DNA of 64,000 bases, from contig NZ_CP048814.1 in assembly GCF_014217785.1 (NCBI RefSeq), positions 3,658,001-3,722,000 of the forward strand, in the 5' to 3' direction. Shown piece by piece: positions 25,388 through 34,771 of this stretch. The number at the start of each line of letters is the position of its first letter. Positions within the stretch are counted from its first letter, which is position 1. The notes beneath the pieces were generated by a model. That model was given only the letters and a program-made list of their open reading frames with translations, searched no databases and was not told where the DNA came from. The DNA is from Rhodococcus triatomae. Its GTDB lineage: Bacteria; Actinomycetota; Actinomycetes; Mycobacteriales; Mycobacteriaceae. The position numbers were made by a program, and so were the translations under genes.

Positions 25388-27136
25388 GTGTTGAGCAACC
25401 AGTCGGAAGTACCTTCGCTCGGCCCGATCCAGCGTGAGCAGGCATGGGATCAGTTGCAGAAGAACGAGTTCGACATGGTCGTGATCGGTGGCGGGGTGGT
25501 GGGTGCGGGCACCGCGCTCGATGCCGCCACCCGGGGGCTGAAGGTCGCACTGGTGGAGGCCAGGGACTACGCGTCGGGGACGTCGAGTCGGTCGTCGAAG
25601 ATGTTCCACGGCGGGCTGCGCTATCTCGAACAGTTCGAATTCGGGCTGGTGCGCGAGGCGCTCCACGAGCGCGAGTTGTCGCTGACCCGGCTGGCGCCGC
25701 ATCTGGTCAAGCCCCTGCGGTTTCTGTTCCCCATCACCCACCACCTGTGGGAGCGGCCGTACATCGCCGCGGGCATCTTCCTGTACGACCGGATGGGCGG
25801 AGCAAAATCCGTTCCGGCACAGAAGCATTACACCCGTGCCGGGGCGCTCCGGCTGGCCCCCGGTCTGAAGCGGGACTCGCTCGTCGGGGGTATCCAGTAC
25901 TACGACACCGTCGTGGACGACGCCCGGCACACCATGACCGTCGCCAGGACGGCCGCGCACTACGGCGCCGTCGTCCGCACGTCCACCCAGGTGGTCGGCT
26001 TCCTCCGGGAGGCCGATCGGGTGTCCGGGGTGCGCGTGCGTGACGTCGAGGACGGGCGGACCGCCGAGGTCCGCGCCCAGGTCGTGGTCAACGCGACGGG
26101 CGTGTGGACCGACGAGATCCAGGCCCTCTCCCGGGTTCGCGGGCGATTCCGGGTCCGCTCGTCCAAGGGCGTGCACATCGTCGTGCCCCGCGACCGGATC
26201 GTCAGCGACGCCGCCATCATCCTGCGGACGGAGAAGTCGGTACTGTTCGTGATTCCGTGGGGCAGCCACTGGATCATCGGCACCACCGACACCGACTGGA
26301 ACCTCGACCTCGGGCATCCGGCCGCGACGAAGGCCGACATCGACTACATCCTCGGGCACGTCAACACGGTGCTGGTCACGCCGCTCACCCACGAGGACAT
26401 CGAGGGCGTCTACGCCGGGCTGCGCCCACTGCTCGCCGGCGAGAGCGACGAGACCTCCAAGCTCTCGCGCGAGCACGCCGTGGCCCGGGTCGCCCCCGGG
26501 TTGGTCGCCATCGCGGGCGGCAAGTACACCACCTATCGGGTGATGGGACAGGACGCCGTGGACCTGGCGGTGGACGACATCGCCACCCGGGTCGCCTCGT
26601 CGGTCACCGAACGCGTCCCGCTGGTCGGGGCGGACGGCTACTTCGCGCTGGTCAACCAGACGGTCAGCCTGGGCGAACAGTACGGGCTGCATTCCTATCG
26701 GATCCGGCACCTGCTCGATCGGTACGGCTCGCTGATCGGCGACGTACTCTCCTTCGCCGACGGCACACCCGAACTGCTGGCACCGATCACCGATGCGCCG
26801 TCGTATCTGCAGGTGGAGGCCGTCTACGCCGCGGCGGCGGAGGGTGCGCTGCACCTGGACGACATCCTCGCCCGCCGCACTCGTATCGCGATCGAATACG
26901 CGCACCGGGGCGTCAACTGTGCCGAGCAGGTGGCGGCACTGGTGGCTCCGATACTGGGTTGGGACGCGGCGACGGCCGATCGCGAGGTCGCGAACTATTG
27001 CGCCCGGGTCGCCGCCGAGATCGAATCACAGCAGCAGCCCGACGACGAAGCAGCCGACGCGTTGCGCGCCGCGGCCCCGGAATCACGTCCCGAACTGCTC
27101 GAACCGGTCCCGGTCAGTACGCCGGTCCAGACCTGA
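25388..27136 (+). CDS. glpD: Aerobic glycerol-3-phosphate dehydrogenase
   Basis: Oxidises glycerol-3-phosphate to dihydroxyacetone phosphate at the membrane and passes electrons to menaquinone. The 582-aa FAD protein has DMVVIGGGVVGAGTALDAATR, SSRSSKMFHGGLRYLEQ (substrate Arg/Lys), a long middle domain, AIAGGKYTTYRVMGQDAVD and the C-terminal GlpD helical domain. The start is GTG 25388 (followed by TTG), with AGGGG just upstream. A much longer open frame to 23780 is antisense to glpK and rejected. Corresponds to glpD2 (Rv3302c). Confidence 0.96.
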   Translation: MLSNQSEVPSLGPIQREQAWDQLQKNEFDMVVIGGGVVGAGTALDAATRGLKVALVEARDYASGTSSRSSKMFHGGLRYLEQFEFGLVREALHERELSLTRLAPHLVKPLRFLFPITHHLWERPYIAAGIFLYDRMGGAKSVPAQKHYTRAGALRLAPGLKRDSLVGGIQYYDTVVDDARHTMTVARTAAHYGAVVRTSTQVVGFLREADRVSGVRVRDVEDGRTAEVRAQVVVNATGVWTDEIQALSRVRGRFRVRSSKGVHIVVPRDRIVSDAAIILRTEKSVLFVIPWGSHWIIGTTDTDWNLDLGHPAATKADIDYILGHVNTVLVTPLTHEDIEGVYAGLRPLLAGESDETSKLSREHAVARVAPGLVAIAGGKYTTYRVMGQDAVDLAVDDIATRVASSVTERVPLVGADGYFALVNQTVSLGEQYGLHSYRIRHLLDRYGSLIGDVLSFADGTPELLAPITDAPSYLQVEAVYAAAAEGALHLDDILARRTRIAIEYAHRGVNCAEQVAALVAPILGWDAATADREVANYCARVAAEIESQQQPDDEAADALRAAAPESRPELLEPVPVSTPVQT

Positions 27137-27173
27137 CCGATGAGTTCCGCCGGGTCGGCGGGTCGATCGATGT

Positions 27174-27809
27174 ATGGACGATGACCCTGTGAACGATGAC
27201 CCTGACGGCCACGGACACCATGCGGAGTATGCGGACCGAGAGGACTGGGACCTCGGACCGGCGGCGGACGCGCTGCGCCGGTTGCTCCCGGGAGTGACGG
27301 ACGAACGGCTCGGCGGACCGACGCCGTGCCCGGAGTGGAACGTCGCCGCGCTGCTCGATCACCTGATCGGACTGAGCTGGGCGTTCACCGCCGCCGCCCA
27401 GAAGATCCGGGTGGGCGGTGAGCCTTCCGGTGATGCCGGGAGGCTACCGCCGGATTGGCGCGAACGCCTCCCGGACCAGTTGGGGCTGCTGGTCGCCGCG
27501 TGGCGGCAGGACGGGGCCCGCGAGGGGGCGACCGAGGCCGGTGGTGTGGAGCTTCCCGCGGACCTGATGGGCATCGTGGCCCTCAACGAACTGGTGCTGC
27601 ACGGCTGGGACCTGGCGCGAGCGACCGGCCAGGAACTCGAGGTGACCCCCGCGGCGGTACGGGCGTGCCACCGTCTCTTCGTGGCAGCGGGCGGCGGCGG
27701 AGACGACCCCGAAGGCCCCTTCGGTCCGTCGGTCCCGGTTCCGGACGAGGCGACGGCGTTCGACAAGCTGCTCGGATCCGCCGGACGCGACCCCGGCTGG
27801 CATCCGTGA
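27174..27809 (+). CDS. TIGR03086-type metal-binding protein (DinB/maleylpyruvate isomerase-like)
   Basis: 211-aa protein of the mycothiol-dependent maleylpyruvate isomerase N-terminal / DinB superfamily. It has the typical TPCPEWNVAALLDHLIG with a metal His, and a second His in LVLHGWDLARATGQ. Such proteins are numerous in actinomycetes and are thought to be mycothiol-dependent transferases, mostly untested. The start is uncertain: ATG 27174 or GTG 27189, around a short direct duplication ACGATGACCCTG. It is 37 bases after glpD on the same strand, so possibly cotranscribed. Confidence 0.78.
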   Translation: MDDDPVNDDPDGHGHHAEYADREDWDLGPAADALRRLLPGVTDERLGGPTPCPEWNVAALLDHLIGLSWAFTAAAQKIRVGGEPSGDAGRLPPDWRERLPDQLGLLVAAWRQDGAREGATEAGGVELPADLMGIVALNELVLHGWDLARATGQELEVTPAAVRACHRLFVAAGGGGDDPEGPFGPSVPVPDEATAFDKLLGSAGRDPGWHP

Positions 27810-27822
27810 GGATCGGATCCGA

Positions 27823-28572
27823 TCAGGTCCGGAACGCGGGCTGACATCGGGGACACGAGATCACGTTGCGGCCACCGAGATCCCGCGCCTCGAGTGGAGC
27901 GCCGCAACGGCGGCAGCGCTGTCCGGCTCGCCCGTACACCCACGGGCGGTGCCGCACCGGCCGGTCGCGGTCGGCGAACAGGATTCGCTGGGCGAGTGTG
28001 ACGAGGCCGCGGAGGTCGGGGACCTGCGCGGACGGAGTGAACGGGTCAACGCCTCGGAGGAAGCACACCTCGTTGCGGTAGATATTGCCGATACCGGCGA
28101 GATTGCGCTGGTCGAGCAGGGACAGACCGATCGGCTGGTCGCCGGCAGCGCGCAGGTTGGCGGCGGCGACCGCCGCATCCCAATCCGCACCGAGAAGGTC
28201 GGGGCCGAGATGGCCGACTACGTCGTCCTCGCGGTCGCGGCCCAGTATCTCGGTGACTCCGAGTGAGAACCCGACGGCGGTGTGAGCATCGGTGTCGAGG
28301 ACGAGCCGAGCCTGATGGCCGGGGCGTCGCCACCGCTCGCCCAGGCGGTAGACGTGCCACACGCCCTCCATCTTCAGGTGCGTGTGGATCGTGGACGTGC
28401 CGACCCGGATCAGCAGGTGCTTGCCGCGGCTGAGCACCTCGTCGACCTCCTGGCCCGCCAGGTCGGTGGTGGCGAACCGGGGCACCCGGAAATCGGTGCG
28501 GCGCAGCACTCGCCCGGACAGCACCGCACGCAGGCTCTTCGCGGTGCGCCACACGGTGTCGCCCTCGGGCAT
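27823..28572 (-). CDS. nei: Endonuclease VIII-type DNA glycosylase
   Basis: Removes oxidised pyrimidines and nicks the abasic site. The 249-aa product starts MPEGDT, giving the catalytic Pro2 and Glu3 of the Fpg/Nei family after Met removal. A catalytic Lys follows in SRGKHLLI, the H2TH region contains NLAGIGNIYRNE, and a C-terminal zinc finger has CRRCGAPL...CPRC ligands. It corresponds to Rv3297 (nei1). It lies downstream of lhr in the same direction, 51 bases apart across a 14-bp tandem repeat, making a repair gene pair. Confidence 0.95.
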   Translation of the reverse strand: MPEGDTVWRTAKSLRAVLSGRVLRRTDFRVPRFATTDLAGQEVDEVLSRGKHLLIRVGTSTIHTHLKMEGVWHVYRLGERWRRPGHQARLVLDTDAHTAVGFSLGVTEILGRDREDDVVGHLGPDLLGADWDAAVAAANLRAAGDQPIGLSLLDQRNLAGIGNIYRNEVCFLRGVDPFTPSAQVPDLRGLVTLAQRILFADRDRPVRHRPWVYGRAGQRCRRCGAPLEARDLGGRNVISCPRCQPAFRT

Positions 28573-28586
28573 CGCGCCTCCTCCGT

Positions 28587-28628
28587 TCTGTCCGGTCGGC
28601 TGTGTCCGGTCCGCTCTGTCCGGTCAGC
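28587..28628. repeat. 14-bp tandem repeat (x3) covering the lhr stop codon
   Basis: Three copies built on TCTGTCCGGTC (28587-28600, 28601-28614, 28615-28628). The lhr stop (28624-28626) is in the third copy and the copies fill most of the lhr-nei spacer. Confidence 0.75.
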
Positions 28629-31600
28629 TCCGGAGTCGGAATCCCCGCGGCGTCGCGGAGAAGCCGGACTCGGTGAGGATCGCAGCGAAATCGTGTCCGT
28701 GGATACTCGCGCCGTCGACCTTCTCGATCACGATCTTGTCCACTCCTCGGTTCTCGACCACTCCGGCCAGCGATTGGACGGCGGTGCGGAGGACGCCGGG
28801 GTCGTCGTCGAAGGTGAGCACGGTACGCCCGCCGCGCTCGACGAACAGTGCGAGCATTCCGTCGACGAGAACGACGAGCCCACCCGCCTTGCGCCCCGGG
28901 CGATGGGCGGGGGAGTCGTCCGAGCGGGCCGGCCACGGCAGTGCGGCGCCGTACGGGTTGGCCGGATCGGTGGCCGCGAGGGTGACGGCGGGCGCTGCCC
29001 GGTGTCTGCCCTCGAGCGAGTCGGCGTAGCTGCGGAGGCGATCCACCACGTGTGGGGTGGAGAACTGTGCCCCGCCGAGCGTCTCCACGAAGTGCCCCCG
29101 ACGGCATCGGCCGCTGTCCTCGAAGGTGCCGAGCACCTTGTACATCAGTGCGAAGCCCCCGGGAACGCTCTCGCTCGTCACGGAGCCGCGGGTGACGACC
29201 CCGTAGCGCTCGAGCAGCAGCTCGGCGGTCGCGCTGGCCCGCAGGGTCGGGTCGGGTTCGGGGGCCGGGAGCAGGGACCACCGCCCCGCGACGGTCGGGG
29301 GGCCGCCTCGCGACGGCAGTGCTCCGGCGCGCAGCGAGCGGGTGCGCGGTGCGCGGCGGGGCGCACGATGACTGGTGGTCCGGCGCGAGGTGTCCGACAG
29401 CAGCGCGCGTACGGGCGCGAGGGTGTCGTTGCCCACGTACCCGAGCCACACCAGGTCCCACAGCGCCGCCGCCAGCGCCGCGTCGTCGTTCATCTGCAGC
29501 GTGTCCGAGAGTTGCCGGAAGAAGTAGGCGCCGCCCCCGGAGAGCGTGTCGAGGATGCGCGCCTGAAGCTCCGTCGGATCCGACGGAGCCGGGCCGACGA
29601 GGGTCAGCGGCGCGGTGTCCGACGGGTGCACCGTGAGCCAGCCGTCCTTTCCGGAGATCGCCCCGGCGCCGGCCCAGAGCACTTCGCCGGAGGCGGTGAG
29701 CTCGTCGAGCATGGCGGGGGAGTAGTCCGCCACGCGGGCCGGAAGTACGAGGGATTCCAGCGCCGATGCCGGGAGCGGAACGCCCGCGAGCTGTTCGAGG
29801 ACCGTGGCGACACCGTCGACGCCGCGCAGTGTGCCGCCGACGTGTTGCCAGTTCGGCAGGAAGCGGCCGAGTGCCGCGGTGCCCACCGGCTCGACCTCCT
29901 GCCGGGCTGCGGCGAGCGACCGGCGCCGCAGCCGCCGCAGGACCGAGGCGTCGCACCATTCCGAGCCCTGGCCGCCGGGGCGGAACTCGCCCTCGACGAC
30001 GCGCTTGTCGGCGGCCAGACGGACGAGGACGTCACGGACGACTGCCGGGCCGAGCCCGAATCTCGCCGCGGCGTCGGCGGTGGTGAACGGGCCGTGGGTA
30101 CGTGCGAACCTGCCGATCAGGTCGCCCAACGGGTCCGCGACCGGTTCGACGAAGGCCGCAGGCGTCCCGATCGGCAACGGGACACCCAGCCCGTCGCGCA
30201 GTCTCGCCGCGTCCTCGATCGGCGCCCACCACGACGTCCCGGCGAACGACACCTGGAGGGCGCGGGTGCTCGCGTGCAGTTCCTCGAGCCATCGGCCGGG
30301 GTCGGTGGTGGACCGGGCGGCCACTTCCTCGGTGGTGAGCGGTCCGAGGAGACGGAGCAGGTCCGCCACGCCCTCGAGGTCCCGCGCCCGTCGATCCGGC
30401 GCCAGACGTTGGAGTTCGCGTTCGGCCTCGGCGAGGACGTCGGCGTCGAGTAGCTCGCGCAGTTCGACCCGGCCGAGCAACTCGGCGAGCAGTGTCGCGT
30501 CGAGTGACAGTGCGGCGGCGCGCCGCTCGGCGAGTGGGCTGTCGCCCTCGTACAGGAACTCGCCGACGTAGTTGAACAGCATGGCGCCTGCGAACGGTGA
30601 CGGCGACGCGGTCTCGACCTCGACCAGGCGTACCTGACGACGGGCGACCCGCACGAACAGATCCTTCAGCGCCGGGAGGTCGTACACGTCCTGCAGGCAT
30701 TCGCGGACGGTCTCGAGCAGGATCGGGAACGTCGGGAACTTGCGGGCGACGTCCAGCAACTGCGCCGACCGCTGTCGCTGCTGCCACAGCGGCGCCCGCT
30801 TTCCCGGGGTACGGCGCGGCAACAACAGTGCGCGGGCGGCGCATTCGCGGAACCGGGAGGCGAACAGCGCCGAACCGCCGACCTGCTCGGTGACGAGGTC
30901 CTCGATGTCGTCGGGGTCGAACGAGAACAGATCCGCACCGGGCGGGGCGTCCTCGGTGTCCGGGAGACGGACGATGATCCCGTCGTCGGACGCGGTGGCA
31001 TTGGCCTCCACTCCGAGGTTCTCCCGCAGTCTCGCATTCACGCCCAGCGCCCAGGGAGCGTGGACACGCTGCCCGTACGGTGAGTGCAGGACGAGCCGCC
31101 AGTCGCCGAGTTCGTCGCGGAACCGCTCCACCACGAGAGTGCGATCGGTGGGCACCTGACCGGTGGCGGCCTTCTGCTCGGCGACCAGTTGCAGCAGGTT
31201 GGTGGTGGCGTTCTCGTCGAGACCCCCGGTGCGGGCACGCTCGGCCGCGGCCTCCTCGTGGCCGAGCGAGATCTCCCGGAGGAACGCGCCCAGTGCCTCA
31301 CCGAGTTCGGCGGGACGCCCCAGCCCGTCGCCGTGCCAGAAGGGCAACCGGCCGGGTAGCCCGTACGCAGGGCTGACCAGGACCCGGTCGAAGGTGATCT
31401 CCTCGATTCGCCAGCTGGTCGCGCCGAGCGCGAAGACGTCACCGACGCGTGACTCGTAGACCATCTCCTCGTCGAGTTCGCCCACCCGGGAAGCCTTCTC
31501 GCCCACCATGTAGACGGCGAACAGGCCGCGGTCGGGAATTGCCCCGCCGGAGGTGACGGCCAACCGCTGCGAGCCGGGGCGTCCGGTCAGGGTGTTGGCG

Positions 31601-33180
31601 TCCCGGTCCCACACCAGCCGGGGCCGCAGCTCGGCGAACTCGTCCGAGGGGTAGCGGCCGGCGAGCAGGTCGAGAGTGGATTCGTACGCCGAACGAGGAA
31701 GCGTCGCAAAGGATCCACTGCGACGTACCGTGTCGAACCAGTCGTCGACGTCGACGGTGTCGAGGGACGTCGCGGCCACCGTGTGCTGGGCGAGGATGTC
31801 GAGCGGGTTGGCCGGAACCGCGAGAGCCTCGATCTTTCCGGTGACCATGCGCTCCACGGTGACGGCGCAGTGCAGCAGATCCGTTCGGTGTTTGGGGAAG
31901 ACGACGCCCCGGGATATCTCGCCGACCTGGTGCCCGGCCCGGCCGACGCGCTGTAGCCCACTCGAGACCGACGGCGGGGACTCGACCTGGATCACCAGAT
32001 CGACTGCGCCCATGTCGATACCGAGTTCGAGGCTGCTGGTGGCGACGACGCACCGCAGACGCCCGGTCTTGAGATCGTCCTCGATCACGGCCCGCTGATC
32101 CTTGCTCACGGAGCCGTGGTGGGCACGCGCGAGGAGGGGCCCGGCACCGTAGTTGACGTCGGTGGACGCCCCGATCTGGGCGGGTGGCTTGCCGGTGCGT
32201 TCGACGGATTCGCCGAGCTTCTCGGTATAGAGCTCGTTGAGCCGGGCCGTGAGCTTCTCCGCGAGGCGCCGCGAGTTGGCGAACACGATCGACGAACGGT
32301 GGCTCAGGACGAGGTCGACGATGCGTTCCTCGACGTGCGGCCAGATCGATCCGGCCTGTGGTGTCGCCGACTCGGAGTCCTCGCCCGGCTCGGCGAGCCC
32401 GAGTTCGGTCATGTCCTCGACCGGCACCTGGACGGTGAGGTCGAACATCTTCGGCGACGGGGGAGCGACGATGCGAATCGGTGCGGAGCCGGAGAGGAAC
32501 CGCCCGATCTCCTCGCGCGGACGCACCGTCGCCGACAGCCCGATCCGCTGGGCGGGACGGGCCAGCAGATCGTCGAGCCGTTCGAGGGACAACGCCAGAT
32601 GAGCGCCGCGTTTGGTGCCGGCCACGGCATGGACCTCGTCGACGATGACGGTCTCGACACCGGCGAGGCTCTCGCGGGCCGAGGACGTCAGCATGAGGAA
32701 CAGTGACTCCGGCGTGGTGATGAGGATGTCCGGGGGGTTGGTCACCAGTTGACGCCGGGCGCTCGCCGGAGTGTCTCCGGAGCGCACTCCGACACGGATC
32801 TCGGGAGGTTCGAGACCCAGGCGGCGCGCCGTCTGGGTGATCCCGACGAGCGGCGCCCGCAGGTTCCGCTCGACGTCCACACCGAGCGCCTTGAGCGGGG
32901 AGAGGTACAGCACCCGGGTGCTGCGTCGCGGCGCGTCTTTCCCGCCGCCCGTGTCTGCACCGCCTGCGCCTCGGATCGCTTCCCGGTCCGTCGCCAGGCG
33001 GTCCAGCGACCACAGGAACGCCGACAGCGTCTTTCCCGAGCCGGTGGGGGCGACGACCAGTGTGTTCGTCCCGCTCGCGATCGACTCCCAGGCACCGAGC
33101 TGCGCCTCGGTGGGGGCGGGGAAGGCGCCGTCGAACCACTGCCGGGTGGCGGCGGAGAAACGGTCGAGCGCGGTACTCAC
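28624..33180 (-). CDS. lhr: Large ATP-dependent helicase Lhr
   Basis: 1518-aa superfamily 2 3'-5' DNA/DNA-RNA helicase involved in DNA repair in mycobacteria. The motor has Walker A APTGSGKTLSAF, the DEVH box in VIVDEVHAVAGTKRG, motif III SATVRPREE and motif VI QRVGRAGHQVG. A winged-helix and Lhr core domain follow, then about 600 residues of the Lhr C-terminal domain ending GFRLRS. GTG 33180 is chosen because it gives the known length (about 1513 in M. tuberculosis Rv3296); the frame extends further but without family support. A CAGTAT hexamer six bases upstream may be its -10. Confidence 0.95.
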   Translation of the reverse strand: MSTALDRFSAATRQWFDGAFPAPTEAQLGAWESIASGTNTLVVAPTGSGKTLSAFLWSLDRLATDREAIRGAGGADTGGGKDAPRRSTRVLYLSPLKALGVDVERNLRAPLVGITQTARRLGLEPPEIRVGVRSGDTPASARRQLVTNPPDILITTPESLFLMLTSSARESLAGVETVIVDEVHAVAGTKRGAHLALSLERLDDLLARPAQRIGLSATVRPREEIGRFLSGSAPIRIVAPPSPKMFDLTVQVPVEDMTELGLAEPGEDSESATPQAGSIWPHVEERIVDLVLSHRSSIVFANSRRLAEKLTARLNELYTEKLGESVERTGKPPAQIGASTDVNYGAGPLLARAHHGSVSKDQRAVIEDDLKTGRLRCVVATSSLELGIDMGAVDLVIQVESPPSVSSGLQRVGRAGHQVGEISRGVVFPKHRTDLLHCAVTVERMVTGKIEALAVPANPLDILAQHTVAATSLDTVDVDDWFDTVRRSGSFATLPRSAYESTLDLLAGRYPSDEFAELRPRLVWDRDANTLTGRPGSQRLAVTSGGAIPDRGLFAVYMVGEKASRVGELDEEMVYESRVGDVFALGATSWRIEEITFDRVLVSPAYGLPGRLPFWHGDGLGRPAELGEALGAFLREISLGHEEAAAERARTGGLDENATTNLLQLVAEQKAATGQVPTDRTLVVERFRDELGDWRLVLHSPYGQRVHAPWALGVNARLRENLGVEANATASDDGIIVRLPDTEDAPPGADLFSFDPDDIEDLVTEQVGGSALFASRFRECAARALLLPRRTPGKRAPLWQQRQRSAQLLDVARKFPTFPILLETVRECLQDVYDLPALKDLFVRVARRQVRLVEVETASPSPFAGAMLFNYVGEFLYEGDSPLAERRAAALSLDATLLAELLGRVELRELLDADVLAEAERELQRLAPDRRARDLEGVADLLRLLGPLTTEEVAARSTTDPGRWLEELHASTRALQVSFAGTSWWAPIEDAARLRDGLGVPLPIGTPAAFVEPVADPLGDLIGRFARTHGPFTTADAAARFGLGPAVVRDVLVRLAADKRVVEGEFRPGGQGSEWCDASVLRRLRRRSLAAARQEVEPVGTAALGRFLPNWQHVGGTLRGVDGVATVLEQLAGVPLPASALESLVLPARVADYSPAMLDELTASGEVLWAGAGAISGKDGWLTVHPSDTAPLTLVGPAPSDPTELQARILDTLSGGGAYFFRQLSDTLQMNDDAALAAALWDLVWLGYVGNDTLAPVRALLSDTSRRTTSHRAPRRAPRTRSLRAGALPSRGGPPTVAGRWSLLPAPEPDPTLRASATAELLLERYGVVTRGSVTSESVPGGFALMYKVLGTFEDSGRCRRGHFVETLGGAQFSTPHVVDRLRSYADSLEGRHRAAPAVTLAATDPANPYGAALPWPARSDDSPAHRPGRKAGGLVVLVDGMLALFVERGGRTVLTFDDDPGVLRTAVQSLAGVVENRGVDKIVIEKVDGASIHGHDFAAILTESGFSATPRGFRLRS

Positions 33181-33216
33181 GTGTCCATACTGCCCCGTGG
33201 CACCGACACCGCCCGT

Positions 33217-33259
33217 GGCCCGGATATCTCGCTGGCCCGGATATCTCGCCGGCCCGGAC
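33217..33259. repeat. 17-bp tandem repeat (x2.5) between pcd and lhr
   Basis: GGCCCGGATATCTCGCT and a near-identical copy, then a third partial GGCCCGGAC, begin four bases after the pcd stop and fill half of the spacer to lhr. Confidence 0.75.
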
Positions 33260-33262
33260 AGG

Positions 33263-34771
33263 TCAGCCGAACTCGACCCCCTGGGCGAGGGGAAGCTCGT
33301 CGGAGTAGTTGACGGTGTTGGTCGCCCGGCGCATGTAAGCCTTCCAGGAGTCGGATCCGGATTCGCGGCCCCCGCCCGTCTCCTTCTCGCCACCGAAGGC
33401 GCCGCCGATCTCCGCGCCCGAGGTGCCGATGTTGACGTTCGCGATACCGCAGTCGGATCCGTCCGCGGACAGGAACCGTTCCGCCTCGCGCTGATCGGTG
33501 GTGAAGATCGACGAGGACAGTCCCTGCGGTACCGCGTTGTGCAGCGCGATCGCCTCGTCGAATTCCTCGTAGGTGAGCACGTAGAGGATCGGCGCGAAGG
33601 TCTCGGTTCTGACGATCTCGGTCTGTTCCGGCATCCGCACCAGTGCGGGGGTGACGTAGTACCCGATCTCGCCGATCCGTTGCCCGCCGCAGACGACTTC
33701 GCCGCCGTCGGCGCGCGCGGTGTCGAGGGCAGCGGTCATCGCCCGATGGGCTCCGGCGTCGATCAGCGGGCCGACCAGGACTCCCGGTGCGAACGGGTCG
33801 CCCACGCGCAGTGAACGGTAGGCGGCCGCGATGCGGTCCACGACCTCGTCGACCACCGAGGAGTGCACGATCAGCCGGCGCAGTGTGGTGCACCGCTGGC
33901 CGGCCGTCCCGGCGGCGGAGAACACGATGCCCCGCACGGCCAGGTCGAGGTCGGCGGACGGGGCGACGACGGCCCCGTTGTTCCCGCCGAGTTCGAGCAG
34001 GCAGCGTCCGAACCGGGCGGCCACCCGCGGCGCCACCGCGCGGCCCATCGCCACCGAACCCGTCGCGCTGACCAGGGCTACGCGCGGATCGTCGACCAGG
34101 ACCTCGCCGATGTCGGTGCCGCCGTACAGCAACTGGTGGACGGCCTCCGGTGCACCGGTCTCCCGCGCGGCCCGAGCGAGCAACGCGGCACAGGCCGTGG
34201 CGGTCAGCGGAGTTCGTTCGGACGGCTTCCACAGCACCGTGTCGCCGCACACGAGCGCGATGGCGGTGTTCCAGGACCACACGGCGACCGGGAAGTTGAA
34301 TGCCGACACGACGGCGACGACCCCGAGCGGGTGCCAGGTCTCCGACAGCCGGTGTCCGGGCCGTTCGGACGCCATCGTCACGCCGTAGAGCTGACGGGAC
34401 AGGCCCACCGCGAAGTCACAGACGTCGATCATCTCCTGGACCTCGCCGAGCGCCTCGGACTCGATCTTCCCGGCCTCGAGGGTGACCAGCTCGGCCAGAT
34501 CGCTCTTGTGTTCGGCGAGCAGCTCGCCGAGCCGACGGACCGTGGCACCCCGCACCGGCGCGGGCGTGGACCGCCAGTCGCGGAACGTGTGCGCCGCGGC
34601 GGCGAGTGCGGCCTCGACGTCGGCGGCGCAGCTCACCGGGACCTCGGCCAGCGGGGTGTCGGTGATCGGCGTACGGGCGACGAGGTCACCTGAGCCGGGT
34701 AGCTGCGCGCCGCAGCGGTGCAGCGCACGGAGAGCTCGGTCCCGGAGAGCCTCGGGGTCCGGTGGCGTCAC
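33263..34771 (-). CDS. pcd: L-piperideine-6-carboxylate dehydrogenase (ALDH7 type)
   Basis: Oxidises 2-aminoadipate-6-semialdehyde (the open form of piperideine-6-carboxylate) to L-2-aminoadipate with NAD. The 502-aa aldehyde dehydrogenase has VVSAFNFPVAVWSWNTA, LWKPSERTPLT, the catalytic Glu in LELGGNNGAVV and catalytic Cys in AGTAGQRCTTLRR, all in the ALDH7/antiquitin style. The start GTG 34771 overlaps the hglS stop by four bases, with AAGGA upstream. In M. tuberculosis it is Rv3293. It is the second gene of hglS-pcd, divergent from lrp-lat. Confidence 0.93.
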   Translation of the reverse strand: MTPPDPEALRDRALRALHRCGAQLPGSGDLVARTPITDTPLAEVPVSCAADVEAALAAAAHTFRDWRSTPAPVRGATVRRLGELLAEHKSDLAELVTLEAGKIESEALGEVQEMIDVCDFAVGLSRQLYGVTMASERPGHRLSETWHPLGVVAVVSAFNFPVAVWSWNTAIALVCGDTVLWKPSERTPLTATACAALLARAARETGAPEAVHQLLYGGTDIGEVLVDDPRVALVSATGSVAMGRAVAPRVAARFGRCLLELGGNNGAVVAPSADLDLAVRGIVFSAAGTAGQRCTTLRRLIVHSSVVDEVVDRIAAAYRSLRVGDPFAPGVLVGPLIDAGAHRAMTAALDTARADGGEVVCGGQRIGEIGYYVTPALVRMPEQTEIVRTETFAPILYVLTYEEFDEAIALHNAVPQGLSSSIFTTDQREAERFLSADGSDCGIANVNIGTSGAEIGGAFGGEKETGGGRESGSDSWKAYMRRATNTVNYSDELPLAQGVEFG

